Of a stretch of 64,000 nt of DNA, positions 17,039 to 25,757 are shown in pieces. A program made the translations under genes and the position numbers. The stretch is from Leisingera sp. ANG1 (GTDB lineage: Bacteria > Pseudomonadota > Alphaproteobacteria > Rhodobacterales > Rhodobacteraceae), in the NCBI RefSeq assembly GCF_000203975.2, contig NZ_AFCF02000003.1:317327-381326 (forward strand), given 5' to 3'. Each line of letters opens with the position of its first letter. The stretch's first letter is position 1. The notes beneath the pieces were generated by a model, which was not told the origin of the DNA, made no database searches, and worked only from the letters and a program-made list of their open reading frames with translations.

Positions 17039-18235
17039 TTACAGCCCCAGAATGGCCTTGGTGATGATGGTGCGCTGCACCTCGTTCGATCCGCCGAAGA
17101 TCGACAGCTTGCGCATGTTGAAATAGGTTGGCGCCGCCGCCGCCGCGTGGTCCGGCCCTAACGCGGCTGCATTGCTGCCGCCGTCCAGAAAATCAGGCTG
17201 GAACGGCAGCGCGTCCGGCCCCATCGCCCGACGCAGCAGCGATGTTAGCTCCTGCCGGATCACCGTGCCCTTGACCTTCAGCATCGAGCTTTCGGCGCCG
17301 GGCGCCTGCCCCTTGGCCGCTGCCGAGACAACCCGCAGGTTGGTAGTCGCCATCGCCATCAGGTCGATCTCTGCCTGCGCCATCCGGGCCGCGAAATGCG
17401 GGTTCTCCGCCAGCAGCTGCCCGCCGGATTTCACCCGCCCGGCAACATGTTTCAGCGTGGTCAGCAGCGCATTCGAAAAACCAACCCCGGCAATATTGGT
17501 GCGCTCATGGGTCAGCAGGTACTTGGCATAGGTCCAGCCCTTGTTCTCCTCACCCACCAGGTTTTCCGCAGGCACCCGGACGTTTTCAAAGAACACCTCG
17601 TTCACCTCCGGCTCGCCGTCAATAAGCACGATGGGGCGCACGGTGACACCGGGCGTCTGCATGTCGATCAGCAGGAAGGAGATACCTTCCTGTTTCTTGG
17701 CATCCGGATCCGTCCGCACCAGGCAGAAGATCCAGTTGGCGTGCTGGCCCAGCGTGGTCCAGGTCTTCTGGCCGTTGACCACATAGTGATCGCCCTCGCG
17801 CACCGCGCGTGTCTTGACCGCGGCGAGGTCGGAGCCCGCGCCCGGCTCGGAATAGCCCTGGCACCACCAGTGCTGGCCGTTCAGAATGCGCGGCAGAAAG
17901 CGCTGGCGCTGGTCTTCGGACCCAAAGGCCAGCAGGACCGGCGCCAGCATCGACAGGCCAAACGGCAGGCTGCGCGGGGCATGGACGAGACAGGCTTCCT
18001 CCTCGAAGATATGGCGCTGCACCGCATTCCACTCGCAGCCGCCATAGGCCTGCGGCCAGTTCGGCGCCAGCCAGCCGCGCGCATTCAGCAGGCTGTGCCA
18101 CAGTTCCATGTCCGCCTTGGCCAGCCGCTTGCCCAGCCGCACCTTTTCGCGCAGCTCACGCGGCAGGGTTTCTTTAAGCCACTGGCGGACCTCTGTCCGG
18201 AACGCCTGTTCTTCCTTGGTGTAGTTCAGATCCAT
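17039..18235 (-). CDS. Acyl-CoA dehydrogenase, large-subunit type (PimC-like)
   Basis: 398 residues from the ATG at 18235; the longer frame runs into the thiolase gene. FAD-site segments QGYSEPGAGSDLAAVKTRAV and YVVNGQKTWTTLGQHANWIF are classical for the family, and the C-terminus has FGGSNEVQRTIITKAILGL. The length (about 396 in PimC) and its place between a thiolase and a smaller dehydrogenase fit the pim-type arrangement. Substrate not readable. Confidence 0.87.
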   Translation of the reverse strand: MDLNYTKEEQAFRTEVRQWLKETLPRELREKVRLGKRLAKADMELWHSLLNARGWLAPNWPQAYGGCEWNAVQRHIFEEEACLVHAPRSLPFGLSMLAPVLLAFGSEDQRQRFLPRILNGQHWWCQGYSEPGAGSDLAAVKTRAVREGDHYVVNGQKTWTTLGQHANWIFCLVRTDPDAKKQEGISFLLIDMQTPGVTVRPIVLIDGEPEVNEVFFENVRVPAENLVGEENKGWTYAKYLLTHERTNIAGVGFSNALLTTLKHVAGRVKSGGQLLAENPHFAARMAQAEIDLMAMATTNLRVVSAAAKGQAPGAESSMLKVKGTVIRQELTSLLRRAMGPDALPFQPDFLDGGSNAAALGPDHAAAAAPTYFNMRKLSIFGGSNEVQRTIITKAILGL

Positions 18236-18248
18236 CGCGTGGTGCCCC

Positions 18249-19427
18249 TCAGAAGATTTCAAACAAGCCGGCCGCGCCCATGCCGCCACCGATGCACATG
18301 GTGACAACGCCCAGCCTGGCGCCGCGCCGCCGTCCTTCCAGCATCAGGTGCCCGGTCATCCGCGCGCCGGTCATGCCGAACGGATGGCCGATCGAAATCG
18401 AACCGCCGTTGACGTTGCAAATCTCCGGGTCGATCCCCAGCCGGTCGCGGCAGTAGAGCGCCTGGGAGGCGAAGGCCTCGTTCAGCTCCCACAGATCAAT
18501 GTCGCTGACCGTCAGCCCGTGCCGCTGCAGCAGGCGCGGCACCGCATAGACCGGGCCGATGCCCATTTCGTCCGGCTCGCAGCCCGCCACGGCAAAGCCC
18601 TTGAAAGCGCCCAGCGGTTCAGCGCCTTCGCGCACGGCCACCGCGCTGTCCATCAGCACCAGAGCCGCAGCGCCGTCGCTGAGCTGCGAGGCATTGCCCG
18701 CGGTCACGAAATGGCCATCGCCCTGCACCGGCGCGAGCCCCGCGAGTCCTTCGAGCGTGGTATTGGGCCGGTTGCAGTCGTCCATGGCAAATGTCACTTC
18801 CTTGCGGGTGATCTCGCCGCTTTCCTTGTCCTTGAAGGCCTGAGTCACGGTGATAGGCACAATTTCATCATCCAGACGGCCCGCTGCCTGCGCCGCAGCC
18901 GTGCGCTGCTGGCTGGACAGCGCCAATTCGTCCTGCGCTTCGCGGCTGATGCCATAGCGTTCGGCGACGATGTCAGCGGTCTGGATCATCGGGAGATACA
19001 GTTCCGGCTTGTTTTCCAGGATCCAGCTTTCCCGCGCCTGCGGCGGGCGTGCGGGCGGCATCTGGCTTATGCTTTCCACCCCTCCCCCGATCGCGGCCGG
19101 CGCGCCCTCCATCACAATCGAATGCGCCGCCATGGCGACCGCCTGCAGCCCGGAAGAGCAGAAGCGGTTCACGGTGGCCGCGGAAACGGACACCGGCAGC
19201 CCTGCGCGGATCACCGACTGGCGGGCAATGTTGGACCCGGTCCAGCCTTCGGGGTAGCCGCAGCCGACCAGCGCGTCCTCGATCAGGTCCGGCGCAATGC
19301 CGGCACGCTGCACCGCATGGCTGATGGCATGGCCCGCCATAGTGGCTCCATGGGTTTCATTGAATGCCCCGCGGTAGGATTTGGCCAGACCGGTGCGCGC
19401 GGTGGAGACGATGACCGCCTGTTTCAT
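18249..19427 (-). CDS. Acetyl-CoA acyltransferase (thiolase)
   Basis: 392 residues. The nucleophilic Cys lies in [15 protein letters not shown], the catalytic His in [13 protein letters not shown] and the second Cys in [17 protein letters not shown] at the C-terminus. The start ATG at 19427 follows GAAGGAG. It performs the final thiolytic cleavage of a beta-ketoacyl-CoA. It is 11 bp behind the FadB-like gene and 13 bp before the large dehydrogenase gene. Confidence 0.93.
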   Translation of the reverse strand: MKQAVIVSTARTGLAKSYRGAFNETHGATMAGHAISHAVQRAGIAPDLIEDALVGCGYPEGWTGSNIARQSVIRAGLPVSVSAATVNRFCSSGLQAVAMAAHSIVMEGAPAAIGGGVESISQMPPARPPQARESWILENKPELYLPMIQTADIVAERYGISREAQDELALSSQQRTAAAQAAGRLDDEIVPITVTQAFKDKESGEITRKEVTFAMDDCNRPNTTLEGLAGLAPVQGDGHFVTAGNASQLSDGAAALVLMDSAVAVREGAEPLGAFKGFAVAGCEPDEMGIGPVYAVPRLLQRHGLTVSDIDLWELNEAFASQALYCRDRLGIDPEICNVNGGSISIGHPFGMTGARMTGHLMLEGRRRGARLGVVTMCIGGGMGAAGLFEIF

Positions 19428-19438
19428 TGAAAACTCCT

Positions 19439-21532
19439 TCAGGTGTTGAGGCTGGCAAAGGTCCGGCCTTCGGCGGCCAGACGTTCCAGCAGCGGCGCAG
19501 GCTGCCAGAGCAGGGGATCTTCCTCGTGGAAGCTGCAGATATCCTGCAGGATCCTGTCCAGCCCGATGGTATCGGCATAGTGCATCGGCCCGCCGCGCCA
19601 GCGCGGAAACCCGTAACCGTTCAGCAGGGTCACATCCACATCCAGCGGTCTCAGAGCGATGCCATCCCCGACCACGCGCGCAGCCTCGTTCACCATTGCA
19701 GCCATGTAGCGGCGGATGATTTCCGCTTCGCCGATGCTGCGGGGCGTGATGCCCTTGGCAGCCCGTTCCGCCGCGATGATCTCTTCCACCTCAGGGTCAG
19801 GACGAGGGCTGCTGGCGCCCTCCTCGTAGATATAGAAACCGCGCCCGGTCTTGCGCCCGAACCGGCCCAATTCGCAAAGCCGGTCGGCAAATTCGGGATA
19901 GGTCTCCCCTGGGTCACGCGCCGGAGCCAAACGTTTGCGGTTCGCCCAGCCGATATCCAGCCCGGCCAGATCGCCCACTGCAAACGGCCCCATCGCCAGG
20001 CCAAAGCCCGTCAGCGCCCTGTCGACCGAATAGGGGCTCGCCCCTGCCAGCACCATGCCGTAGACCGCCTTGCTGTAGTGCGACAGGATCCGGTTGCCGA
20101 TAAAGCCGTCGCAGACCCCCGCGCGCACCGCCACTTTTTTCAGCCGCTTGGCCAGTGCAAAGCCCGTCGCCACTGCGTCCGGGGCAGTATCAGCCCCCAC
20201 CACAACTTCCAGCAGCCGCATAAGATGCGCCGGCGAAAAGAAATGCAGACCAATCACATCCTGCGGGCGGCTGGTCATTGCCGCAATCCGGTTCAGGTCC
20301 AGGTACGAGGTGTTCGACGCCAGAATGGCTCCTGGCTTGCAGACCTTGTCAAGCCGGGTGAACACGTCCTTCTTGACGTCCATGCTTTCAAACACGGCTT
20401 CGATCACCAGATCCGCCTGTGCGAAGTCCTCGTACGCAGTGGTGCAGCGGAAGGCTCCGGCAAGCATGGCATCGCGCTGCGGCCCGGACAGCTTGCCGCG
20501 TTTCACTGCACTGTCCAGCATCTTTCCGACACTGGCCGCTGCCATTGACGCTGCCGCCTCATCGCGCTCAACCAGGGTCACGTCAAGGCCGCTAAGCAAA
20601 GCGCTGACGGCTATCCCGGTCCCCATTGTGCCGCCGCCGACTACACCCATCCGGTAGATTTCACGCGGTTCAACTCTTTCGGCATCCGGCAGCTTTCCAG
20701 CCTGCCGCTCGGCAAAGAAGGCATGGATCAGAGCCTTACTCTGATCGGAAGCCATCAGGTCCTGAAACAGTGCGCGCTCTTTCTTCAGCCCCTCGGCGAA
20801 CGGCAACGACATTGCCGCCTCCACCGCATCCAGGCAGGCCATTGGCGCAACAGCCCCGCGTGCGGCCTGGGCTGTTTTGGCCCGGAAGGCCGCCATATCC
20901 GCCGGCTCCAGTGTATTGCACGGCAGGCTGCCGGACGGGCGCGGCCCCTTGCCAGTCGCGATCAGGCCCCGTGCGAAGGCAACGCCTTCGGCGCAGGCAT
21001 CGCTGCTGTCCGCAATCCGGTCAATCAATCCCATCGAGAGCGCCGCATCGGCATCAACCGGTTTGCCGCCGGTGATCATCCGGGCTGCATCTGCCGCCGG
21101 GATCAACCGGGGCAGGCGCTGAGTGCCGCCTGCGCCGGGCAGCAGCCCCAACGACACCTCCGGCAGGCCGAACCGGGTATCCTTCACTGCAACGCGGTAG
21201 TGCGCCCCCAGGGCAATCTCCAGCCCGCCGCCAAGCGCGTTTCCGTGCATCGCGGCAATGACCGGCACAGGCGCCGCTTCGATTTCATTAATGAGATCCG
21301 GCAGAACCGGCGCCTGGGGCGGCTTGCCGAATTCCCGTATATCCGCTCCGGAAAAGAAGCTGCGGCCCGCGCAACAGATAACCACCGCCTTGGTCTGCGC
21401 GCTGTTCTGCGCCCTCCGCAAACAGTCCTGCAAGCCAGCGCGCACCGCGTGCGAAAGAGCATTCACCGGCGGGTTCTCCACCGTCACAACAGCAATGCCG
21501 TCATCCATTGCCAGATTGACCAGGTTCACCAT
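19439..21532 (-). CDS. FadB/PimF-like enoyl-CoA hydratase / 3-hydroxyacyl-CoA dehydrogenase fusion
   Basis: 697 residues. N-terminal crotonase half ([35 protein letters not shown]), a linker, then the NAD-binding Rossmann domain ([20 protein letters not shown], about residue 290) and the C-terminal dehydrogenase domain ([29 protein letters not shown]). It catalyses the two middle steps of beta-oxidation. I take the ATG at 21532 (GGGGTGAA upstream) over the track-long start at 21601, because the extension overlaps the palindromic site. First gene of the long catabolic operon. Confidence 0.92.
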   Translation of the reverse strand: MVNLVNLAMDDGIAVVTVENPPVNALSHAVRAGLQDCLRRAQNSAQTKAVVICCAGRSFFSGADIREFGKPPQAPVLPDLINEIEAAPVPVIAAMHGNALGGGLEIALGAHYRVAVKDTRFGLPEVSLGLLPGAGGTQRLPRLIPAADAARMITGGKPVDADAALSMGLIDRIADSSDACAEGVAFARGLIATGKGPRPSGSLPCNTLEPADMAAFRAKTAQAARGAVAPMACLDAVEAAMSLPFAEGLKKERALFQDLMASDQSKALIHAFFAERQAGKLPDAERVEPREIYRMGVVGGGTMGTGIAVSALLSGLDVTLVERDEAAASMAAASVGKMLDSAVKRGKLSGPQRDAMLAGAFRCTTAYEDFAQADLVIEAVFESMDVKKDVFTRLDKVCKPGAILASNTSYLDLNRIAAMTSRPQDVIGLHFFSPAHLMRLLEVVVGADTAPDAVATGFALAKRLKKVAVRAGVCDGFIGNRILSHYSKAVYGMVLAGASPYSVDRALTGFGLAMGPFAVGDLAGLDIGWANRKRLAPARDPGETYPEFADRLCELGRFGRKTGRGFYIYEEGASSPRPDPEVEEIIAAERAAKGITPRSIGEAEIIRRYMAAMVNEAARVVGDGIALRPLDVDVTLLNGYGFPRWRGGPMHYADTIGLDRILQDICSFHEEDPLLWQPAPLLERLAAEGRTFASLNT

Positions 21533-21590
21533 TTCACCCCGCACGTTGCTCTCAGAATCTCTTGCTTTAGTTTTGCTACCTAATCCGATC

Positions 21591-21615
21591 TCTAATTTCA
21601 ATATGTAAAATTAGA
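21591..21615. promoter_or_regulatory. 25-bp palindrome upstream of the catabolic operon (operator candidate)
   Basis: A perfect 8-bp inverted repeat, TCTAATTT and AAATTAGA, around a 9-base spacer (CAATATGTA), 59 bp upstream of the FadB-like start. Read on the minus strand it contains TTTTACATATTGAAATT, the same pattern as the two repeats upstream of dctP. IclR regulators bind such AT-rich palindromes, but the HxlR regulator nearby is also a possible binder. Confidence 0.5.
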
Positions 21616-22320
21616 TTCCTTTATGCAGAATTTAACGTCCAGCGAAACAGCTGCTCATCTACAAGGTCGCACAGGACGCGGCATATAACGCGAACACGCA
21701 CGCACTCACTGTCAACCGTGTGGAGTGTCGGCCAGTCAGGTTCCGGACTGAGGCTCATGATGAAGGGCCGCTTCTGCAGTCGCTCAAGCATGCACACGCA
21801 TGTGCGGCGAACTTCCGGAGACCGCCCACCCTCCAGGAGTGAGAAGGGCCAAACAGCGGTTCCGGTCACGTCTGTTTTGGGCTGCCTGCCGTCATTGCTT
21901 CCGGCGACGGGAGCGGCGGCTTTGTCCGGCAACCTGTAGATCCAAGTTCTCTTCCTCGCGGCGACATGCATGAACGGCTGGTTTTCACGCCGCGCAGCCG
22001 CTCCGAAAACGATGCGGTCGCAGTAATTCTCTCGCTGCGAGCGCGCGCAGCGAAATTTTGACACTTCCGCTCAGGGCTCAAACCGGCCGATCTCCGCGCC
22101 GCGGCGGCCCTAGGCGCGTCCTGAAGGCCTTGGTGGGCGAGGTCGGCCCTGAGCCGACATCCAGCAGCTGATCTCGATGCTGCAGCCGCAGCCCGCATTG
22201 CCGCCATTCACTGCAAGAGAAAAATCTGATGACCGGCGAACTCACAGTGTGCCGGACTTTTGCAGCCGTCAGGCCTTGCAAAACCAAAGTTTGCTTCCTG
22301 TTTAAGTAGGCCCGCTATCT
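21616..22320. other. About 700 bp without a convincing gene
   Basis: Open frames of up to 147 codons exist on both strands, but none has a recognisable domain, normal amino acid composition (they are Arg/Cys/Ser rich) or a good ribosome binding site. The left end holds the promoter of the FadB operon. I see no repeats or mobile-element ends. Confidence 0.5.
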
Positions 22321-22327
22321 TTGATGC

Positions 22328-22421
22328 GTGCTGCTCTTTATTAATCAAGCTTGCAGGCGCTGATCCCGGACAAACAGCAAAAAGCGGTAGCCGGCTCCCT
22401 TTTGCGGGAGCCGGTTTTTTT
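22328..22421 (+). ncRNA. Candidate small RNA ending in an intrinsic terminator
   Basis: A strong plus-strand terminator (22391-22421) has no protein gene on its strand for several kilobases upstream; every annotated neighbour on that side reads the other way. A weak promoter-like pair, TTGCTT at 22291 and TATCTT at 22316 (19-bp spacing), would start a transcript of about 94 nt. Inferred only from these signals. Confidence 0.35.
22391..22421 (+). terminator. Strong intrinsic terminator
   Basis: 9-bp GC stem (CCGGCTCCC with GGGAGCCGG), loop TTTTGC, followed by seven T. The T run is only on the plus-strand side, so it does not serve the minus-strand gene that ends at 22466. Confidence 0.85.
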
Positions 22422-22465
22422 AGGGGCTTGCATCTGACGCTCATTACCCAACGCAGATCGTGGGT

Positions 22466-23608
22466 TCATGCCACCAGTCGCGCCTCAGATTGCAGGTTGC
22501 GCTCCACCGGTACCGCAGGCGCAGGCATCGCTTGCTGCGCTCGCTCTGCGATAAGCTGTGTGACCCGGCGCGAGCCGGAGAACGATGCCCAGGCAAGGAT
22601 CCGGATAAAGCGGGCCTCGTCGGGGTCGAAATCCAAAATTGCTTCGGCCATCTTTTCATCCACCTGATAAGGAGCCTTGGCGAGAACGATGGCAAGCTCT
22701 GCGATCGCCCGTTCCTGTCCTGAAAGGCCCTGCACTTCGTGCGCAGCCCAAGACCGGCTGAGCGGCATCTGTTCGCCCTGCCAGACCGACAGCGACTGAG
22801 AAACGACTTGCTTCACGCGCGGTGACACTGCCTGATTGGCTTCGCGTTCCACGGCGGAGGTCCAGCGTGCCAAGGCATCTGCGACGCGGGGATTGGGCTT
22901 CGCCCAATTCATGTCTTCCGGCAGTTCTGCCTCTGGCAATAGTGGTAGCGCACGGCCGGGCTTCAGCGGGAGTCTTCGTGTCACTTCCAGCTCGGATCCA
23001 AACAGCCGCAGCAGAATGGCTTTGGCCGCCTGTAGTCCGAACGGGGAACTTACGGGTGAATCTTCCATCACCACATGGCTGAAGCGGTTGATATCGCCCA
23101 TGCCCATGATCGTTCCCAAAACTTCTGGCATCTGCTCCGGGGTAAAGGGCGGCTTGGAGACCCCGGTATTTCCCGGTGTCGCGACCTGCCGGACCCAGTC
23201 CAGGCGGGCGCGCAGCTTTGCATCCGTTGCTCTCAGTTCGTTGCGGGCGAAGATGTCTCCGGCAGCTTCGTGGTCGCCGGCGGCATGCACGAGGCTGACA
23301 AGCATGTCCTCGCAATAGGGGCAATCGTTCAGCTGTGACAGCACGGCGCTGATGGCGTCCTTTGTGGTTCGGTCAACCCGGTCTGCAACAAGCATGGATT
23401 CACGCCCGCCGGTCCAGATAGCGGCCATCAATTCGGGCACTTTCGACCGGCTTGTCAGAGAGCCGTTTTTGAAAAAGTCCTCGCGGATCATGTCGTAGAC
23501 CGTTTTCGTCAAGCCCGTGGCCTTGCGGGCAGGTACAGCGCGGACATAGCGCATAGTTTTCACCGACATCGTATCGAACAGCCAATATCTGAGTATTGCA
23601 GGCAGCAT
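22466..23608 (-). CDS. AhpD/carboxymuconolactone-decarboxylase-like protein with CPYC motif
   Basis: 380 residues from the ATG at 23608 (AAAGGAGGG six bases upstream). Residues around 90-120 carry DCPYCEDMLVSLVHAAGDH, the CxxC and following His region of AhpD-like alkylhydroperoxidases. The protein is about twice the usual length; the second half has FIRILAWASFSGSRRVTQLI but no second CxxC. It could be a peroxidase, a disulfide reductase or a CMD-fold protein of other function. It is divergently transcribed from the HxlR regulator, which probably controls it. Confidence 0.6.
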   Translation of the reverse strand: MLPAILRYWLFDTMSVKTMRYVRAVPARKATGLTKTVYDMIREDFFKNGSLTSRSKVPELMAAIWTGGRESMLVADRVDRTTKDAISAVLSQLNDCPYCEDMLVSLVHAAGDHEAAGDIFARNELRATDAKLRARLDWVRQVATPGNTGVSKPPFTPEQMPEVLGTIMGMGDINRFSHVVMEDSPVSSPFGLQAAKAILLRLFGSELEVTRRLPLKPGRALPLLPEAELPEDMNWAKPNPRVADALARWTSAVEREANQAVSPRVKQVVSQSLSVWQGEQMPLSRSWAAHEVQGLSGQERAIAELAIVLAKAPYQVDEKMAEAILDFDPDEARFIRILAWASFSGSRRVTQLIAERAQQAMPAPAVPVERNLQSEARLVA

Positions 23609-23663
23609 TTCGTTCCCTCCTTTGGAAGTCTTCACGGTTAGAGGATCGAAACTGGCTCCTAAA

Positions 23664-23685
23664 ATTTCCAGTATGAAGATTGTAT
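23664..23685. promoter_or_regulatory. Operator-like site upstream of the AhpD-like gene
   Basis: On the minus strand it holds TTCATACTGGAAATTTT, sharing the ten bases CATACTGGAA with the 12028 site. It lies about 60 bp upstream of the 23608 start. Confidence 0.3.
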
Positions 23686-23772
23686 TAGTTCATCTTCGAT
23701 GGCGCTGGAATTATGTCGATGCAAGTTTTACTTATTGTTATTGTTGAGTAATACCGGTTCGACGATTGGCGA

Positions 23773-23796
23773 GTTAGTTTTACCGGGGGAAAGTTT
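23773..23796. promoter_or_regulatory. Operator-like site upstream of the HxlR gene
   Basis: Contains GTTAGTTTTAC, an exact 11-base match to the sequence around the 11988 site, followed by GAAAGTTT in the second half. It lies about 55-75 bp upstream of the HxlR start. Confidence 0.3.
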
Positions 23797-23847
23797 GATA
23801 CGAAATTTGTACTGAATGGATTTGATTTTTCCTTTAGGCTTTCGGGC

Positions 23848-24540
23848 ATGAGTACCTATGGACAGTTCTGCCCGATCGCCAAAACCTCCGAAATCCTCGG
23901 AGAGCGCTGGACCAATCTCGTGATCCGCGAGCTGGGTGCCGGCAGTGAGACCTTCAATGACTTACGGCGCGGGATGCCGCTGATCCCGCCCTCGACACTG
24001 TCAGCGAGATTGAAATCTCTGGAACACGCTGGCGTGGTCTCGCGCATCGAAGTCGGCAGAGGCGTCAGGTATAGGCTGACGGAGGCAGGGCGCGAGCTGA
24101 AGCCAATCATCGTGCAGATGGGGATCTGGGGGCATCGTTGGGCCCGGAGCAACCTTACGCCGGACGAGCTGGATCCTTCCATGCTCATGTGGGACATCCA
24201 CAGAACCATGAATGTCGACTATTTTGGTGACGGCAGGACAACGATCTATGTCGAGTTCAGCGACTTCACCGCCAAGTCCCGCCGCTGGTGGCTGGTTGTC
24301 GAGAGTGGCGAGGTCGACGTCTGCATGAAGGACCCCGGGCATGATATTGATATGTCGATTACGACCGACATCCGCACGCTGACCGGCGTCTGGATGGGGG
24401 ACACAGCCTTGGGACAGGCCCTGCGCGATTATCGTATCAGGCTGTCCGGTTCCGGCAGATTGAAACGGGACATCGCAACCTGGCTGGGCCGCAATTACTT
24501 TGCCGATATTCCACCTGCGAAAGGGGCCGGGAATAAATAG
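23848..24540 (+). CDS. HxlR-type transcriptional regulator with SCP2-like C-terminal domain
   Basis: 230 residues. N-terminal HxlR winged helix: FCPIAKTSEILGERWTNLVI, then FNDLRRGMPLIPPSTLSARL and VGRGVRYRLTEAGRELKPI; the Cys in GQFCPIA is at the usual place of the HxlR cysteine. The C-terminal 110 residues (WDIHRTMNVDYFGDGRTTIY, then SRRWWLVVESGEVDVCMKDP) look like an SCP2/sterol-carrier fold, which could bind a hydrophobic effector. Divergent from the AhpD-like gene, with 239 bp between the starts. Confidence 0.85.
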   Translation: MSTYGQFCPIAKTSEILGERWTNLVIRELGAGSETFNDLRRGMPLIPPSTLSARLKSLEHAGVVSRIEVGRGVRYRLTEAGRELKPIIVQMGIWGHRWARSNLTPDELDPSMLMWDIHRTMNVDYFGDGRTTIYVEFSDFTAKSRRWWLVVESGEVDVCMKDPGHDIDMSITTDIRTLTGVWMGDTALGQALRDYRIRLSGSGRLKRDIATWLGRNYFADIPPAKGAGNK

Positions 24541-24873
24541 GTTGGGCGCGATGCCGCAAGCAAGGCCGGTGCTGCTGCAATTCCTACGCGTACTCAGATT
24601 GGCGGCCTCTAAAAAAGGATGCCGCGAAACCAGTTTCTCAGGAAAGCGGTCTTTCGTGAAATATTAAGCATTTGCAAAATTGGCTCGCAGTCGACCTCGG
24701 ATGCGGCGCAGCATCCGCCTTGACCCAAGCCAGCTTGTCACGACCGTCCCGCACCGGAAGCTCGACCTAGCACCTTAATGCCTCAGTGCGGCCCCTCATA
24801 GCTGCCTTTTCGCTGCGCTTGCTTAAACACGGAGCCCGGGAATTCCGGCAGCGCGGCCCCATAAGGATCGTGA
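24541..24873. other. 333-bp gap between convergent genes
   Basis: Lies between the HxlR gene and the 3' end of a GNAT gene. No open frame with coding character, no clear terminator with a T run, no repeats seen. Confidence 0.5.
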
Positions 24874-25455
24874 TCACGATAGTGATTTCATCAGAAGCAC
24901 CCAGCACTCGGTGTCTGTTTCCCAATCCTCTTTCTGACACGGGGCTTGAGCGGCCTCTTTGTATCCCTTTCGTTCGTACAGACGACGCGCGCCAATGTTG
25001 TCTCCGGCCACGATGACGCTCATCCTGGTTAAACCCTCGGCCAAAGCAATTTCGTCTGCCAGATCCAGCAAGCGTGATCCATAACCCTTACCGCGGTGCT
25101 CGGGATAGCAAGCCAGAACGTTCACATACCAGCTTTCGAGTGCCTGGTTCTCCAATTCCTGCAATGGCCGAAACAGGGCCGGGAAATCCTCGCCTATCTC
25201 CACCGGTTCCGCCCCGATCTTGTAGCCGGTCAGGCTCGCCACCGCACCGCTTCCGAAATCCACCACGACAATCTGTCCGTCACGCGCCTTTTCGGCCTGT
25301 CTTGCACGGCCGATCTTCCAAGGGTCTTGGCCATCTTCCGCAAGGCCGGTCCAGATGTAGTAAGGCAGCCCTTCTCCGGCATAGTTCACGAGATCGGCGA
25401 GCTGAGATGCATCCGATTCCCTGGCCAGTCGCAGCGGTGGTTCTAACTCTATCAT
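24874..25455 (-). CDS. GNAT-family N-acetyltransferase
   Basis: 193 residues with a GNAT core. N-terminal LARESDASQLADLVNYAGEG, beta strands ending in WYVNVLACYPEHRGKGYGSR (the acetyl-CoA motif A, Q/RxxGxG/A as HRGKGYG), then IVAGDNIGARRLYERKGYKE. The acceptor substrate is not known. The ATG at 25455 has GGAGGGG upstream. It stands alone with no operon partner. Confidence 0.85.
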   Translation of the reverse strand: MIELEPPLRLARESDASQLADLVNYAGEGLPYYIWTGLAEDGQDPWKIGRARQAEKARDGQIVVVDFGSGAVASLTGYKIGAEPVEIGEDFPALFRPLQELENQALESWYVNVLACYPEHRGKGYGSRLLDLADEIALAEGLTRMSVIVAGDNIGARRLYERKGYKEAAQAPCQKEDWETDTECWVLLMKSLS

Positions 25456-25757
25456 TCACCCCTCCAGTGTTTGGGTTGTGGAGTTGGCGTCGGTCCGTGT
25501 GCCCGAACAAGCGTAACGGTTTTAACGCCTTCGATATAGGCGACACAGCTCAAAGCTGCCTTGTGGTACCGCAGCTCCATTTCCTTCCCGTCTCGAGGTC
25601 GTCAGACCATCTGGATGACAGCAGCTCAGCCCGAAGCCGCCATCGGGTCGAATTGCCCTGATGGAAGAAGCGAATGTTCATATGGCCGCCGTCAAGCAAT
25701 AGAAATTCCGGACGAAAGCAAAATATGACGAAACCAGTAAATTGCCGATCTTCGGCT
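25456..25757. other. 302-bp gap without a gene
   Basis: Between the start of the GNAT gene and the 3' end of the GlxA-type regulator. It contains the GNAT promoter region; nothing else is recognisable. Frames here are out-of-register continuations. Confidence 0.45.

Noticed and set aside
21621-22064. 147-codon minus-strand open frame upstream of the catabolic operon
   Set aside because: No ribosome binding site, odd composition rich in Arg and Cys, no family resemblance. It could be decayed coding sequence but I cannot support it.
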